Origin: Letharia columbiana
Lineage: Eukaryota; Ascomycota; Lecanoromycetes; Lecanorales; Parmeliaceae
Assembly (NCBI RefSeq): GCF_014066305.1
Contig: NW_023501051.1
Location: 1 to 64,000, forward strand
Length of the DNA: 64,000 nucleotides
Reading direction: 5' to 3'
Shown: one piece after another, positions 1 through 12,040 of the stretch
Numbering within the stretch: position 1 is the first letter of the stretch
Layout: every line of letters begins with the position of its first letter
Notes under the pieces: generated by a model
What the model was told of the DNA's origin: nothing
Database searches by the model: none
Seen by the model: only the letters and a program-made list of their open reading frames with translations
Position numbers and translations under genes: made by a program

Positions 1-2865
1 ATAACTTAATATTTAATTTCTCGTAATTATAAGAGAGTTATATTATAAGTATATAGTTTATCTTAATTTATAATTAATATCTATATATATATATTTAAAA
101 TTTACTAGATCTCTATTAATCTACTTTTAAATAGATTTTTAAACTTCTTTTTTAATACTTTAAAACGCTATATAAGACGGGAATTACGATATATCTTATA
201 TAATAGTTCTAATATCTAATATTATAATATTATAAAGCTTTAATTTTAAAGAGATTTAATAAAGAAATAAAGAAATAGTAATTATAAATATATTTTACTA
301 TAAAGTAATTATTTAATATTATATTTTTAAGCGAAGAAGAAATCGTAGAATAATATATTCTAATTAATTTAAATACTCTTAAATCGAATTAAGTCGTAAT
401 CTTTAATTCTTAAATTAATATTAAATAAGTTTCTTTTTAAGATATTATATTTATAAAATCGCTATAGAGTATTAGATAATAATAGTAAGATCGAATAATA
501 ACGCGATATATCTTCGAAAGATCTTTATAAATAAAGTAATAAGAATAGCGTACTCGATAGATCTTATATAAAATAATCGTTAAATAATAAGAGTTTAAGT
601 AATCGATTTTTAAATATAAAAAAATAAGACTTTAAAGAACTTTCTAAAGACTTTAAATAAATTTAAATTATTAAAAATATAATATTCGATATTCGAGGTT
701 TTATTAATCGTCTATTAATATTATAAATAGAGTATCTTCTATTATTTAAAATAAATATATATAAGTCTTCTATAAGCCTTTTAATAAGTCTTTCTTTTTA
801 ATAGATCTTTCTATAAGCCTTTCTATAAACCTTTTTATAAATCTTTCTATGTTTTTATTTTCTATAAGTCTTTTTATAAGTCTTTATAATCTATAATAGA
901 TATATATATATAAGTCTCGCTATATTAATTAATTATCAAGTAATTAATTTAGAAGGCTAAGAAAAGAACTTATTAATTTATAGTCTTACTATAGTAAAAA
1001 GTTATATTTCTCTTTCTTTCTCTTTATTAATAACTTTATTAATAACTTTATTAAAAACTTTAAAATCTTTTAAAGAGATATCTAAAAAGAAATATCTAAA
1101 GATTATATTTAATAAATATAATTAAATTTATTTTTAATTTATAAGAATAGCTTAAATTCTTAATAAAAGAAGTTTATTATTAAATTAATTATATTATATT
1201 ATAAAGTTACTTCTTCTACTCTTAATTAACGTATTATTAATACTCGTTCTTATTAAAAAGTAGTTAAAGATTAATAATAATTAAATTTTATAAAAAAGAA
1301 AGCTCTAAAAATATAGATTTTATAAGTAATAGAGTAAAGCTAATTTTTTAGAGTTAATCTTATTTATTATATAACTAGTAAAATACTAGTAATAAAGAGA
1401 GATAAAGAAGAATTAAATATAAATTAAATAGTTAATTTTATAAATTATTATTTAGATCTATAGAGTCGATTTAATTAGTTTTTAAATAAAGAATATATTA
1501 TAACTTATAATATAAGAAAGCTACTACGATAGTTTTAGTTTATTAAATTAGTGATTTAGAAGTATAATATTTAAGTGAAAGATATATATAATATAAATAA
1601 GAAAGAGTCTACTCTTAATATTATTAATAAAGTATAAGTTATATATTTTAAGTATAATATATAAAAGTATAATATATATATATATATGACTTAGAATAAA
1701 AGTAGAGAGTAAGTTACTTTTATCGAATATATATTCGCGAATAAAAGACTTCTTTCTTTATTTATTATTTTTAAAAATAAGATTTAGATAAAGACTTAAT
1801 TTAATATCTTAGAGAAAAAGAAATTAGTTATTATATTAAGTGAAAATAATTAGATAAATAACGTATTAAACTTAAAGTAATTTATTAGATATACTCTATT
1901 TAATTCTTTTCATGTAATTAGCTTTTAACTTATTTTTTATAGATATTTTAAACTATAAATTCGAAAAATATTTAAAAAAAAATATCGTCTTCTTATTTAT
2001 AACGAGTATATATTTTATATTAGTATTAAAGTTATATAATTTTATATTAATAACGATATTATTCTATTATATCTATCTATTTATATTATATATATTCTTT
2101 AGCCATTAGATATCGAGTTTTTTCAGCCTTTAACGACTACGTATTATAGATATTTAATAAAGAATATTATATTTAAGAATAGCTACTTAATAAATAAATT
2201 AAACTTTATTCGATTTATTTAAATAGTAAGAATAAATATTATAAAGAAAATAATTATTAGATATATATAATAAGAGAGTAAGCTATTTTTAATTTAACTA
2301 TAAATTATTCTCGATAAATTAAAATTTAAGATATTAGACTTAAGATCTATTACGTCTTTATCTTTAGAGATAATAATTATAATATTTAATAATAACTCTC
2401 TATCTATACTCTTTATTCTATCGAATATAAATTAAGTTAATTAGCTAGTTTAATAAATTAAGACTAGAAATATTAATTTAATATTATTAGAAAAGCTGAA
2501 AAAAGTATATAATTTAGCGCTAGTAAATAATATATTACTTTAAATTATTAATAATAATCTTATTAAGATAGAATAATAAAAAAAGAATAAAATTAAATAT
2601 AAATATACGTATTAAGATAAAGAATAAATTATAAATCTTAAATTTATTTAGAAATAATTAGATAATTTAATTAATAAGAAATTTAAAAAGTAATTTTAAA
2701 GTATATATTATCTCGAATTAGCTATTTTTAAAAATACGAAAAGAAATAGAAGTTTTATTAAGAAAAAGGCTACTATATCTTTTATAATTATATCTTCTAT
2801 ATTAGACTTATTAATATTATTAAATCTCGCTCTATTATAATAATAATAGTAAGATAAATAAAAAA
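1..2865. repeat. AT-rich, RIP-degraded block
   Basis: The stretch is almost entirely A and T, with no ORF of useful length. CA and TG dinucleotides are nearly absent on the plus strand (rare exceptions near 847, 1550 and 1911), while TA is everywhere. This is the signature of repeat-induced point mutation, which converts CpA to TpA in duplicated DNA of filamentous ascomycetes. Degenerate short repeats of the form TATAAGYCTTT recur between about 765 and 895. The source is probably an old transposon copy, but no recognisable protein survives. The edge with normal-GC DNA at about 2,870-2,885 is abrupt and coincides with the end of the chitinase gene. Confidence 0.85.
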
Positions 2866-5800
2866 CTACTTCGCTATAATAATCGCTGTACCCTTGAACT
2901 CCTTTGGAAAGGATATAGCGGGGCTACCACTCCCGGTACCTTGACTCGCAGGTGCTGTTCCTGACGGGCTCGCGGGAGCTGTGCCATTGTTTACAGAGAA
3001 CGGGACGCTGCTGCCTTGCTGCCCGCTCTGCTGTCCACTCTGCCCACTCTGTTGTTCATTCTGCCCGTTCTGTTGCCCGCTCTGCTGTCCCTTCTGCTCT
3101 GCACTCTGTTGTCCGTTCTGCTGCCCGTTCTGTTGCCCGTTCTGCTGTCCGCTCTGCTGTCCGCTCTGCTGTCCACTCTGCTGTCCGTTCTGTTGCCCGT
3201 TCTGCTGTCCGTTCTGCTGCCCGCTCTGTTGTCCATGCTGGTTAGTTTTCCCCGGTTGAGCAGAGTGACTTGGATTTTCTGGGGCGGGAATGAGCTCCAT
3301 AGTCACGACAGGAATGTGCGCCCCGGCAACACCGCTTGCGAGAGCTTGAGCAACAGCCTTTGACGCTGATCCGGCCGCCTCTGCTTCGGATGGGCTACCT
3401 TGTGCGTTCGACTGCTCGGACGATGACGGCTGCGGTACTCCTGCCTTGTTCCCGGATCCTGGAGACGATGCGCCGCTCTCACTGTTGGAATTACCTTGAG
3501 ACGCAGCATTCGATATGCCAGGAGATCCCGCGCTTGGAGACGATGTGCCACTTTCCCCGTTAGAATTGCTTTGAGATCCGGCCTTCGGTGCACCAGTGGA
3601 TCCCCCGCTTGAAGAGCCAATGCTGCCTTCGTTCGAGCTTTTGGATTCGCCTGAAGAAGAACTTGAACCTGCGTGTGGTGAGTTGTTGGATTCATCGGCT
3701 CCGGAACTAGAAGGTGTGTTTTCCGCTCCCGGAGAACCAGGGGTTCCGAAGTATGAGGTACTAACAAGGAAGTTAGCCGCTGCGCTGTCGGATCCTTTAG
3801 GAGGAACGCGCCCGGGAGGAGGGCTAGCTCCGGTGGGGACGGAATAGCCAATGGTCTTCTGTGTAAGTGTGCATGGGCAGTCAGCAATGGTGAGAGTCTC
3901 ATTCTAAACATCGTCAGTAGATATCTAAGGAGGGGGAGCTATAAAAGACATACGACAGTAGCAGTGTAGACCCTGCCACTCGACGAGAGAGAGAAGGTGG
4001 TCGCCTCGGAACAAGTGGTTGTAAGAGTGCTCACAATCTTTGTGATTGTGTAGGTTGTTGGGCTTGGCAGAGATCCACTACTTTGGTCTGCGGGTACGAC
4101 GCTAGGACTAGACTGTGGTACGCCGCTAGGCGAAAGCGATGCCGAACTTGACGGGACTGGAACTGGTACAGTTATGCCAACTTCGCCTGGGGAACCAGGT
4201 GTGCTGGAAGAGAAATCAGGTACCGAGGCAGACTTTGTCTCCTCAGAGCAGCGAGGGCAAGTAGTAATCGTGCTCGTGATCAAGCTGGTCTCCACAATGA
4301 TGGAAGTCGTGCCGCTCTGGACCTCAGTGATGGTCACTGGGCAGCTTGTTACAGTGGTGTAAGTGGTCAAGCTGGTGTACTCTGTGGACTCTGGCACTGG
4401 GGGTATAGTAGTCCCAGGTAAAATCGGAGTCGGCGTTGACAACGTGACAACCGATGTAGATGCAAAGGATCCGGTCTTAAAAGTAGTGTTTTGATAGAGA
4501 CCGCTGCTTGGAGAACCACTGGACGGGAGTCCGCTACTGTTCACTTCGGTCATCGACACAACGGCTTCACCTGATGAAGTTGTAATGGAGCTTCCACTTG
4601 ATACGGCTGGCAGTGAGATGCCACTAGTCGAAATTCGTGCCGAGGTCTCCCCAGGGGAAATTGAGATAGAACTGTTGACGGCCGAAGAGCTTGAGCGAGG
4701 GACGCTGACGGATGACGCAACGTGAGTAGGCGAAATAACTGCCGAAGAGGTTGCAACGTGCACTGAAGCTGTGGTGGGGGTAGTAGATACAGCATGGGTT
4801 GTTGATACGACGTGAGTGGAAGATATAGCACGAGAAGAGTGCACGGTCGCCGAAGAAGTCACAGGTGCCGAGACCGTACATCCGGTGTTCTCCAGGTAGC
4901 CCTTGAGCACATCCTAAATCCGGAGTCAGCATTGTTACTCCGAGTCAAACCATGAGCGACAAGCTAATTCTGAGGAGCGTCGGGGCAAGCTGTCAGAAGG
5001 AGTGGCATTTGCTGCGATCCAGAGCCCCATGCCATCTAACAACTAAAAGCGGCAATGACTAAACGAAGCACATTATAGAAATTTCGTAGAGCTCTTAGTC
5101 CCCCAGAATTTGTCAAGTTGAGATCGAATGCCTTGGTCGTGCATAGTGTCACAAACACCAGGCAGTAGAGTTGCTACTTCTTCGACTACTTGCCTGGCTT
5201 TGGAGCCCCAGACTTGACTTGTTGCTCTAGCAGCTGGTCTCAAAATTCAAAACAAAACGGTCTATTGAAATGGAAGGAATTACATCGGAGAACTTACCGC
5301 ATAAGATTGACCGTGGATCTGATTATTCTGGGAGAAAGTTGCCTCGTAGATCATGACACCACCAAACTCATGCTCGTACTCGCACTGCAACGCCTTGATG
5401 ATTTCATTGGCTTCTTCAGGCTGGAGGTACATTTTCGGGTCATAGACGACGCTGGTATTTGGCGCCGCCGGAAGACCAAGGTAGACCTTGGTGTTCGGAT
5501 TGAATGAGTGACCCTGCACGAAACCTACCCAGCTACTGAATGAAATGTTTGTGTTTGTGCCTCCATAGGAATGGTCGAAGTATGCTCGAGCCGAGCATTG
5601 CGGTGTGTTGTAGAATTGGACAAAGAGAAAGTCAAACGGTGAGGTTTTTATCGCATCAGCCAGGTGGGCGTCCGGAACTATGCACTCTGGATACAGAATT
5701 CGAATTTAGCGCTGCTTGTTCGAGAGGGACTTTCGACTCTTGAAATAGGTCTTGAGGGTAAAAACTCTCAGGGCATTTTTCCAGACTCAACGTTCATTCG

Positions 5801-6532
5801 GAAGAAGGGAATCGGAATATAAAATTACGTACGAGGGGCTGCGGAAACATAATATGTCTTTGACTTGTCGGTGTCGTAGAGAGTCCGTAGGGTATCAACC
5901 ATCGTGCCATAACCCCGATCCAGATCCCCTGCATCCTCTCCGGAGACAAGAACGCTTTCTATGTCAAAGTCGAAGCCGTCAACAACAGCATTGCCGAAAG
6001 GTCGCGGAGTTGTCTTGGAACTGTTCTCTGGCCCAAATGCCTCCCACAAGAAAGTAGCAAATCCGGCCGCAGTTACATCACTGTCGAGATGTTGGTTGTT
6101 CGGAATGGCACCACCTAGGGACAAAAGAACCTTTTTGCCTATACTTTGACAGTAGGTAATATTGGAGCCTACGCCAGGGCAATGGCTGAGAAGGAGCGAA
6201 GAAGAGCCGTTGATATTGTCGTACGTCTCGGATCCACACTGATTGCCAAAATTGGTCCCAGGATATCCACCGCTCTGATCAGGAAAGACATTTACGAAAC
6301 CGATCTGGATTATGTCGATTTTGTCGTCGTCACAAAAGACTTCGAGTGGTTCCTGATTTGGCCCTTGACCCTTTTGAGATGGTTGTCAGCAACCATCATG
6401 CCGTTCTGCAGGTCCTGGACCCACCCAGTAGACTGCCATGTTCGTGTTCGCAGACGCGTCAAATGTAGCAAGCGCAGATGGAAGAAGAGCAGCGGCCGCG
6501 GCCATGACGGCTAGAGGGTTGATACTTAACAT
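2866..6532 (-). CDS. GH18 class III chitinase with Ser/Thr- and Gln-rich tail
   Basis: Secreted endochitinase of the fungal class III (hevamine-like) group, cleaving chitin beta-1,4 bonds. Proposed exons are 6532-6425, 6370-5833, 5686-5298, 4913-3954 and 3903-2866, giving about 1,010 aa. The N-terminus is a signal peptide (MLSINPLAVMAAAAALL). The barrel occupies residues about 28-355, with the catalytic motif DGFDFDIE at about 167-174 (Glu174 is the proton donor) and the SLGG strand at about 120. A Ser/Thr-rich stretch follows (about 356-665), then a Ser/Gly region and GQQN/GQQS repeats (about 888-960). Such tails usually serve wall attachment. No GPI signal is visible: the frame stops in IIAK exactly where the AT-rich block begins, so the 3' end may be truncated. 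Intron 3 (384 bp) is long for this genome and is the least certain junction. Confidence 0.85.
2985..3250 (-). repeat. 12-bp coding minisatellite (GQQN/GQQS repeats)
   Basis: About twenty imperfect 12-bp units inside the last chitinase exon encode GQQN or GQQS tetrapeptides. The periodicity opens all frames on the opposite strand, which explains the Cys/Pro-, Leu- and Arg/Ser-rich antisense reading frames here. Such tracts commonly vary in length between strains. Confidence 0.85.
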
Positions 6533-7563
6533 TGTGATTGTAATTACTGGTATGAGAAGAATGTATTAAAATATATTAACGAAGATACCAACTGTCTAAA
6601 GAGTGTGTATTATGGCAAATGTCAAAGACAGGACGCAAACAAAGGTTTGCTGGTAAAAGAATGACAGACGTTGTCGAAGGAAAACGGTGAGGCGATGAAG
6701 AGAAGGAGGGAGAGCGCAGGTGGGACGCATAATAATGATTAATCAAAACGTGACAGTCCCGGAGTCCGTAAGCCAAAGCGGTTTCGGTGGTAGGGGTTTC
6801 CATGGTCGATGTTGATTGGCCTCCTGTTTCTAAGCTACCAAAAGAGATGGTGCCAAGGGATTTAAAGAGATTGACAGCCAAGTCAAATCCCTGGACTTCC
6901 CCAGACCATGCGACGAAAAAGTGTACCATTATTGCGGCGGGTACTTGGACCGTGAAGATCACAAGGTTTATGGGTACCTGTAGCCTGCAGCTTCTGAATC
7001 GTTCCGGGGAATGATGCTCAGCGGATATGGATGTAAGATGATTCTTCTTCTTCTTCCTCTTCCTCTTCCTTTTCTTGATGAGAGAAATATCTTCTGTTAC
7101 GATGTGTGCGTGTGTCTGTGTGGACCCTTGAATCTGAGAAGGATCAAAATTTCCCCTGAGAGCTCGGCCGTCAAACTTCATGCAATTTGCCACTTCTGGA
7201 TGAATACGAGGAAATATCAATACGAACAGTTTTATTGGATTAAGGGGCAGATTTAGCTTAGAGTATGACCCAGAGAAGTAAGGCGGAGATCTTGGTCATT
7301 AGCGTCGATGTTAATCTTGCATCCTCGCGGCCACGCCTGTTTCCTTTTTGAGAAGTAAGGTATCGGCCCAGTAGCTACTTTCGCGCATAACAAACGCCTT
7401 CATCTGTTCTCATCACTTTTTCACTCACACACAACATGGTAGAGCTAGAATGCTGTCTGAATGACGCCGAAACGATGGTCATGAAACGGCAGAATCCGGC
7501 GTTCAGCTCCTGCCATTCTACGGCGGCACCGATACGAACACTGACGCCTAGGCATGTTTCTCC
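6533..7563. other. Intergenic region upstream of chitinase
   Basis: No supported gene. It holds the chitinase promoter side (6533 onward), a polypyrimidine tract at about 7038-7076 and the 3' flank of the dioxygenase gene. A 214-codon minus-strand frame (6576-7220) has no recognisable domain and contains the complement of that low-complexity tract. Confidence 0.5.
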
Positions 7564-8382
7564 TCAATCTGGCCCCCCTTTCACATTCTCCGACTTCATA
7601 CTCGCCTCTCTCATTTGCTTGAACAGACTCAAGTCCAATGGCAATCTGTCCCCCAACCACGTCGCTCGTTGGGTATGATCTCTCTACAATACTCCCGTCA
7701 ACAATAGCCCAATAGTAGTGGTCCAGAAGTCCGTGAAGACGAGGCACCAACCTCATCGTCGTCGGTGTTTGGATGCACAAGCGCACTCAAAGGTCCTCGG
7801 TTGATCACCAGCCAAGATACAAACGCACCGAATTGAGCCGGTGTCACGACGTCGACCTCGAACATGCCGACCGGATGAGGACCAAGTGGTCGGTCCCAGA
7901 CGCGGTAGATGCGGAGTTCTGGGAATTCATGGCGGATGCGGGTCCACAGCTCGTGGGCGAAGGTGGTTTGGGCTTTGTTTTCCTGTGGCCATTAAGATTG
8001 GGGAGAAATAGGACAAGTGGGGCTGAGTAGTCTTCGAGTGGACAGCGAGCGTAGTTGTGGCATGGAAAAGGGATGGAAACGTTTCTGTACCTGGAAGAAG
8101 TAGATATGTACATCAAAGCCTGCCGGCAACAATCAATATTCTCCTCTGGGAACCAGTATTTCTCGTCAAACAAACCACGCCCGATAGGGTTGACAAACTC
8201 CTCATAGGCTTTACTCAGGTCGTTCGTCTTTGGATTGACAAAGCTTTTATTGTCATCATTCTTCTCGCTTGTGATTGGTCAGCCTTGTCGATCCTTCGGA
8301 AAGCGACTTACTCAGATAGTGGAGGCAGATGCTCATAGCCTTTGAGCGGCGACGGGTAGACGTACTCGGAAGAGGCTGTCAT
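7564..8382 (-). CDS. DOPA 4,5-dioxygenase-like protein
   Basis: Small protein (about 180 aa) of the DOPA 4,5-dioxygenase family, whose founding members are extradiol enzymes opening the DOPA ring (betalain and muscaflavin pathways in basidiomycetes and bacteria). The role in ascomycetes is unclear. Proposed exons are 8382-8312, 8267-8176, 8119-8091, 7982-7752 and 7683-7564, all with GT-AG introns and consistent phases. Family landmarks are the N-terminal SEYVYPSPLKGYE, FDVHIYFFQ (metal-ligand His region), RVWDRPLGPHPVGMFEV, WLVINRGPLSALVHPN and RDHTQRATWLG near the end. Exon 3 is only 29 nt and intron 1 only 44 bp, so an automatic caller would probably miss the gene. Cytosolic: no signal peptide or membrane segment is seen. 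Confidence 0.88.
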
Positions 8383-9912
8383 AATTAAGTCTGTGACTCG
8401 TTTCGTGCTCACTTATTTTAACTAGTCTTTTGAGAAATCAATAGCTTTGATCGGCGTCTTTTGTCTATGTAGGCGGGGAGAAAGATCGCGCCATCGGAAA
8501 GCTCGCCTCATTCACTTCCGAGTCTTTGTCATTATGTTGACTAATAATGCTCCTCCGCATAGCAGCAGAGCGGCGGCTATTTGTCGCCATGGAAATGGTC
8601 ACGTGACAAGATACTGCGTGCGATGCATTCTTTCGTAGGCTACCATTGCTTGGCTCGTACCTAGCCATCCCTGGTCGTTTTCGATAGAGACGTACCAAAG
8701 AGGCCACGGAAGCACAAGATTCAAGGTGTTTGAATTACTGCAGACTGTAAATCAAGACCTGATCTCATCTTCCATCTCGGCTGCAGGCAAATTGTCAACA
8801 AAAGTCGCACTTTCGAGTGTTGGCCTCTTCTGAGTTGTAAACTTTAATGGGTATCAGGCCAATATAATTTTGCCACCAATAGCTGAGGAGGGTCCAAACG
8901 AAGCCTTTTCTGGACCATGACTCTCGTCCTTAGTGCTGAGGTCGACAAATTCACCGGATTCCTACCGCTGCAAGGGCCACTTTTCCTGACATTCTACGAT
9001 CCCTCTCACCTTTGCTACAACCGTGGCCTACGCCAGCCTGTCAACCGTGTCAGTCTTGATATTTTCCACCGTAGCGATTGCCCACGCCATCTTTACCTGT
9101 CTCCGATTAAGCTTTCGATGATATTGACCTTTCTTTCTGGTCATGACACCAATGGTTCATGTCATCAGGCCTACAAGCCGCCCACAGCTTTGCAAGGTTT
9201 TTGATATAGTCCTTACGAGATTGCGCGCTCCTCCTCGGAGATCCATTACTGGTACACGTACATCCCTTGGGTAAAATCCGATACAGATCTGAACTTGAAA
9301 TCCCGAGGAAAAGCTGCCCGTCGGGTCCGAAATGGTTAGCAACGTATGACGCAAGCTCTCATGGGAGGCGTCCAAACGGTTGCTGGAGGTCCCGTTTCAG
9401 CTTGGCTGATGGATGATTGAGAGATTCCCTTGAGTTTGGGCTGGGAGTCACTTCGTTCTCATTAGGCGGAAAGTGGCTTGGTGTTGATGAAGGTAAAGAA
9501 ATTAAGAACCAATGAAACTGAAGCAGCAGACATGAAGATGAATTTTGGGGAAATATGAGTTGGCATGAGCAAAAGCTTAGCAACGAGAGAGAATGCCACC
9601 CTCCTTTTCCTGGCTTGGCAGGTGGTAGTCTAGAGTATGAGGTGATTATAGGCGAAGTGCAGCATGCAAAGTCGACGTCATTTGATAAGGAAACAATCTT
9701 TCCGGGCTGTCCGGATCTAGGACAATTAATTACTGAACACCGATCTATATGCTGTCAATCCGTAGGCTTTCTACCTTTCACTGGAGGGTCACGTCCATCC
9801 AGTCCGACGAATTATTGGTAGTCTATACAAACCGCTTCCGACCAATTGATGCCACAAGACAATGCATGCCCAGACGCCATCGCTTATACAACAGCAACCT
9901 GCGAAACGCCGT
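8383..9912. other. Intergenic region, no gene recognised
   Basis: Between the dioxygenase start and the SED5 stop. Short frames occur on both strands (for example 8917-9204 plus), but none shows a domain, splice-linked extension or coding bias that could be supported. Confidence 0.5.
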
Positions 9913-11239
9913 TTAGCCAGCAATGAGAACCCATAGTAGAAAAAAGATCTATTATAGCGGTTAGCACTGTCACTCGTAATGGAAGCATTGAAAGCATGGA
10001 AGTCTACCATAAGAATGCCGAACATCTTGGCCACAAGCCACCTGTTACCAGAAACCCTCGACCAATATTTCATGAGCTCGCGTTGCGCGCCCTGGACGTT
10101 ATCGACCACATCTTCTGTGTTGGCGTCTATCCGCTGTATCTGTTCGCTGTAAAAACATCAGCATCCTCCTCAAACTTGTATAGAAGATACACCAACCCTT
10201 GCTCAGATACCATAGCCGCAAGTTGCCCGAAAACACCCCCTAATTCATTGATAGTGCGCTCAATCATGTCTATTGCTTCACCTCGCATATTTATGTACGT
10301 ATTTTGCGGTTGTGCTTCTTCCATCATCAAGAGTTGTTGGTCCGATTGCGCACCTGTTTGCATCAGCGCTGAGGACGAGCCAGGATCAAGATTCAGTATG
10401 TCGTGATTCGAATTTTGGTAGCCCGGCTGTGGCGTCCTGGATTTTGTAGGAGTATTGTATAGGGGAGATGCAGATTGCTCCGGATTGAGCGGTGGTTGAG
10501 AATGTGCTGAAACGGAAGAGACAAAGTTTTCTGTGCGCGATCGAGAGGCCTGGAGGTTCTTCGTGCGGACTTCTAGGACCTCCTTGAAGTTGACTCCTAC
10601 GCCGGCAAGCTTGCCTTGCAGCAGTACAACGACCTAGTTCGAAGTAAACACCCTGGTCACTCTATATGCATGGGAGTACAGACGTTCTTGTTATGCTCTC
10701 CCTCTTGTTCTGCGCCATTTCTTGAAGTTTGAGTTTGTTGTGACTTCGACAGTGATTGTAAGGAGGATATTTGCGAATTGAGTGACGAGAGATCTTGCTT
10801 AATGACATAGGTGAGCTCGTTGATTTCAACAGGCCTGTCGTCGAACAGCGTTTTCCGTTTCGCCACTGCATCTCAAGAGTCAGTACAGATTCATATGTAT
10901 GGTAGATTGATCAAAGCGCCCTGAACTGAGTCGCTCAAGGTCCTTGATTCGGGGAGTAATATGAATATGTCACGTACATTCAGCCAGCCTGCCCAGCTTC
11001 TCCATTGTTCCCGTGATACCACGCCCTATCTCCGCAGCTCTTCTGGCAAATTCTGACCGCGCGCCTCTTCTTGCCCCTTTGATATCGCCATTGGGAGACC
11101 CATTGGCTGCTCTCCTTTGTGACTCAGTAAGTAGCGATTGTCTCTGAGCGCCAATCTTTGTCGAAGACTGGCGCTTTTGCGCCTGGGCTAGAACAGCTCT
11201 GAATTCGGCTGTTCGGTCTTGTATAGAAGTTGTGGTCAT
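9913..11239 (-). CDS. SED5: Syntaxin-5 family Qa-SNARE (Sed5)
   Basis: Golgi t-SNARE that receives ER-derived and intra-Golgi vesicles. Proposed exons are 11239-10978, 10865-10684, 10633-10197, 10146-10008 and 9948-9913, giving 351 aa. The N-terminus (TTSIQDRTAEFRAVL) matches the conserved Sed5 peptide that binds the SM protein Sly1. An Habc-type helical region follows, with the family motif LAKRKTLFDDRPVEINELT near residues 88-106. The SNARE motif covers about 260-325 with the ionic-layer Gln in FGQLAAMV (about residue 285). A C-terminal anchor (WLVAKMFGILMIFFLLWVLI) ends two residues before the stop. All four introns (50-112 bp) are GT-AG and the phases agree. The Met at 11239 was chosen because the upstream in-frame start is only a GTG. 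Confidence 0.95.
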
Positions 11240-11960
11240 CTTTGAGTGAGACACTCACGCCGCAGCTGAGTTTGTGTTCTAAACTATCTCAAATCTGGCT
11301 GATTGATATCCAGGTAGACTTGGACAAAAGACGCAGTACCTGAAAGCTATTGAGGGAGGCGGGGCGGAGGGGAGGGGTGTGCTGATGAGGAACAGATCTA
11401 ACGCCAGTAAAGAATGCTGGACAGGAAGAGAGTTGGGGGTGTTCTCGTTGCTTCGGTGTTTGTCAGGGCCTAGTGGTCTTGTATAAGTAGACATAAGCTC
11501 CATATTCAGCCTTTGTACAGATTGAACGTTGTCAAGTAAGGAGCCACTCTCGGTGGATTGTCGGCCCGTAGCGCCATTGAGGGACCCTAGAAACCTGGCT
11601 GCTGTCAAAAGTTCGCTGCGCCCCATAATGCCATGCGTTCCTCGTGTGAAAAAATTATTAGATCCAGATCTTGAGAAAATATAAGCGGCCATTGCACTGT
11701 TTACGAGAGAGGGGAGTGATTCTCTCCTTGCTTTCACCTCCGTTAGCTATCAGCAAATGATCACGGAAGCGGCAGTCGCCAAACCACGCCCAGAAACAGA
11801 TGCGACAATTGAGACCGTGAATTAGCTCACTGCGGTCATCTTCTCCATGAATACAGCGGTCTAATTTCAGAGCAGGAGTCGAGGCTTTCATGTAAGCCCA
11901 GCGCTGGTATGCGGTGTTCTCAAATACAAGACTTTTCATTGGTCCAACCCAGCCATTGCT
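11240..11960. promoter_or_regulatory. Divergent intergenic region (SED5 / giant gene)
   Basis: About 0.7 kb between the oppositely transcribed SED5 and the long disordered-protein gene; it must hold both promoters. A 152-codon minus-strand frame at 11279-11737 has no recognisable domain and is not called as a gene. Confidence 0.5.
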
Positions 11961-12027
11961 GTAAGTGGCCACCCGCAACCTTTTCATATGCAAAGCACAC
12001 CCCTAACGATGACTTTTCGCGGTCTAG
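11961..12027 (+). other. Probable 5' UTR intron of the giant gene
   Basis: A 67-bp segment begins GTAAGT, contains CCCTAAC 24 bases before its end, and finishes TCTAG, 13 bp before the preferred start ATG at 12041. The signals match the introns seen elsewhere in this window. It supports translation starting at 12041 and not at the in-frame ATG at 11909, whose 44 extra codons would cross the intron. Confidence 0.6.
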
Positions 12028-12040
12028 GAGATCGGCAACA

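Noticed and set aside
2952..3363. Several plus-strand reading frames of 92-115 codons rich in Cys/Pro, Leu or Ser/Arg
   Set aside because: They are the antisense frames of the 12-bp GQQ repeat in the chitinase exon; the chitinase frame continues through with consistent splicing.
4914..5297. An alternative chitinase end reading through or splicing within the 384-bp intron 3
   Set aside because: A frame inside the intron (after an internal AG at about 5219) ends at a stop near 5070 and would discard the in-frame Ser/Thr-rich tail; joining to DVLKGYLEN at 4913 fits the usual end of the GH18 barrel better, though this remains the weakest junction.
6576..7220. 214-codon minus-strand frame
   Set aside because: No domain, contains the Lys/Arg run from a polypyrimidine tract, and lies in the chitinase promoter region.
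11279..11737. 152-codon minus-strand frame upstream of SED5
   Set aside because: No recognisable family, no splice connection to SED5, and a position expected for promoter and 5' UTR.
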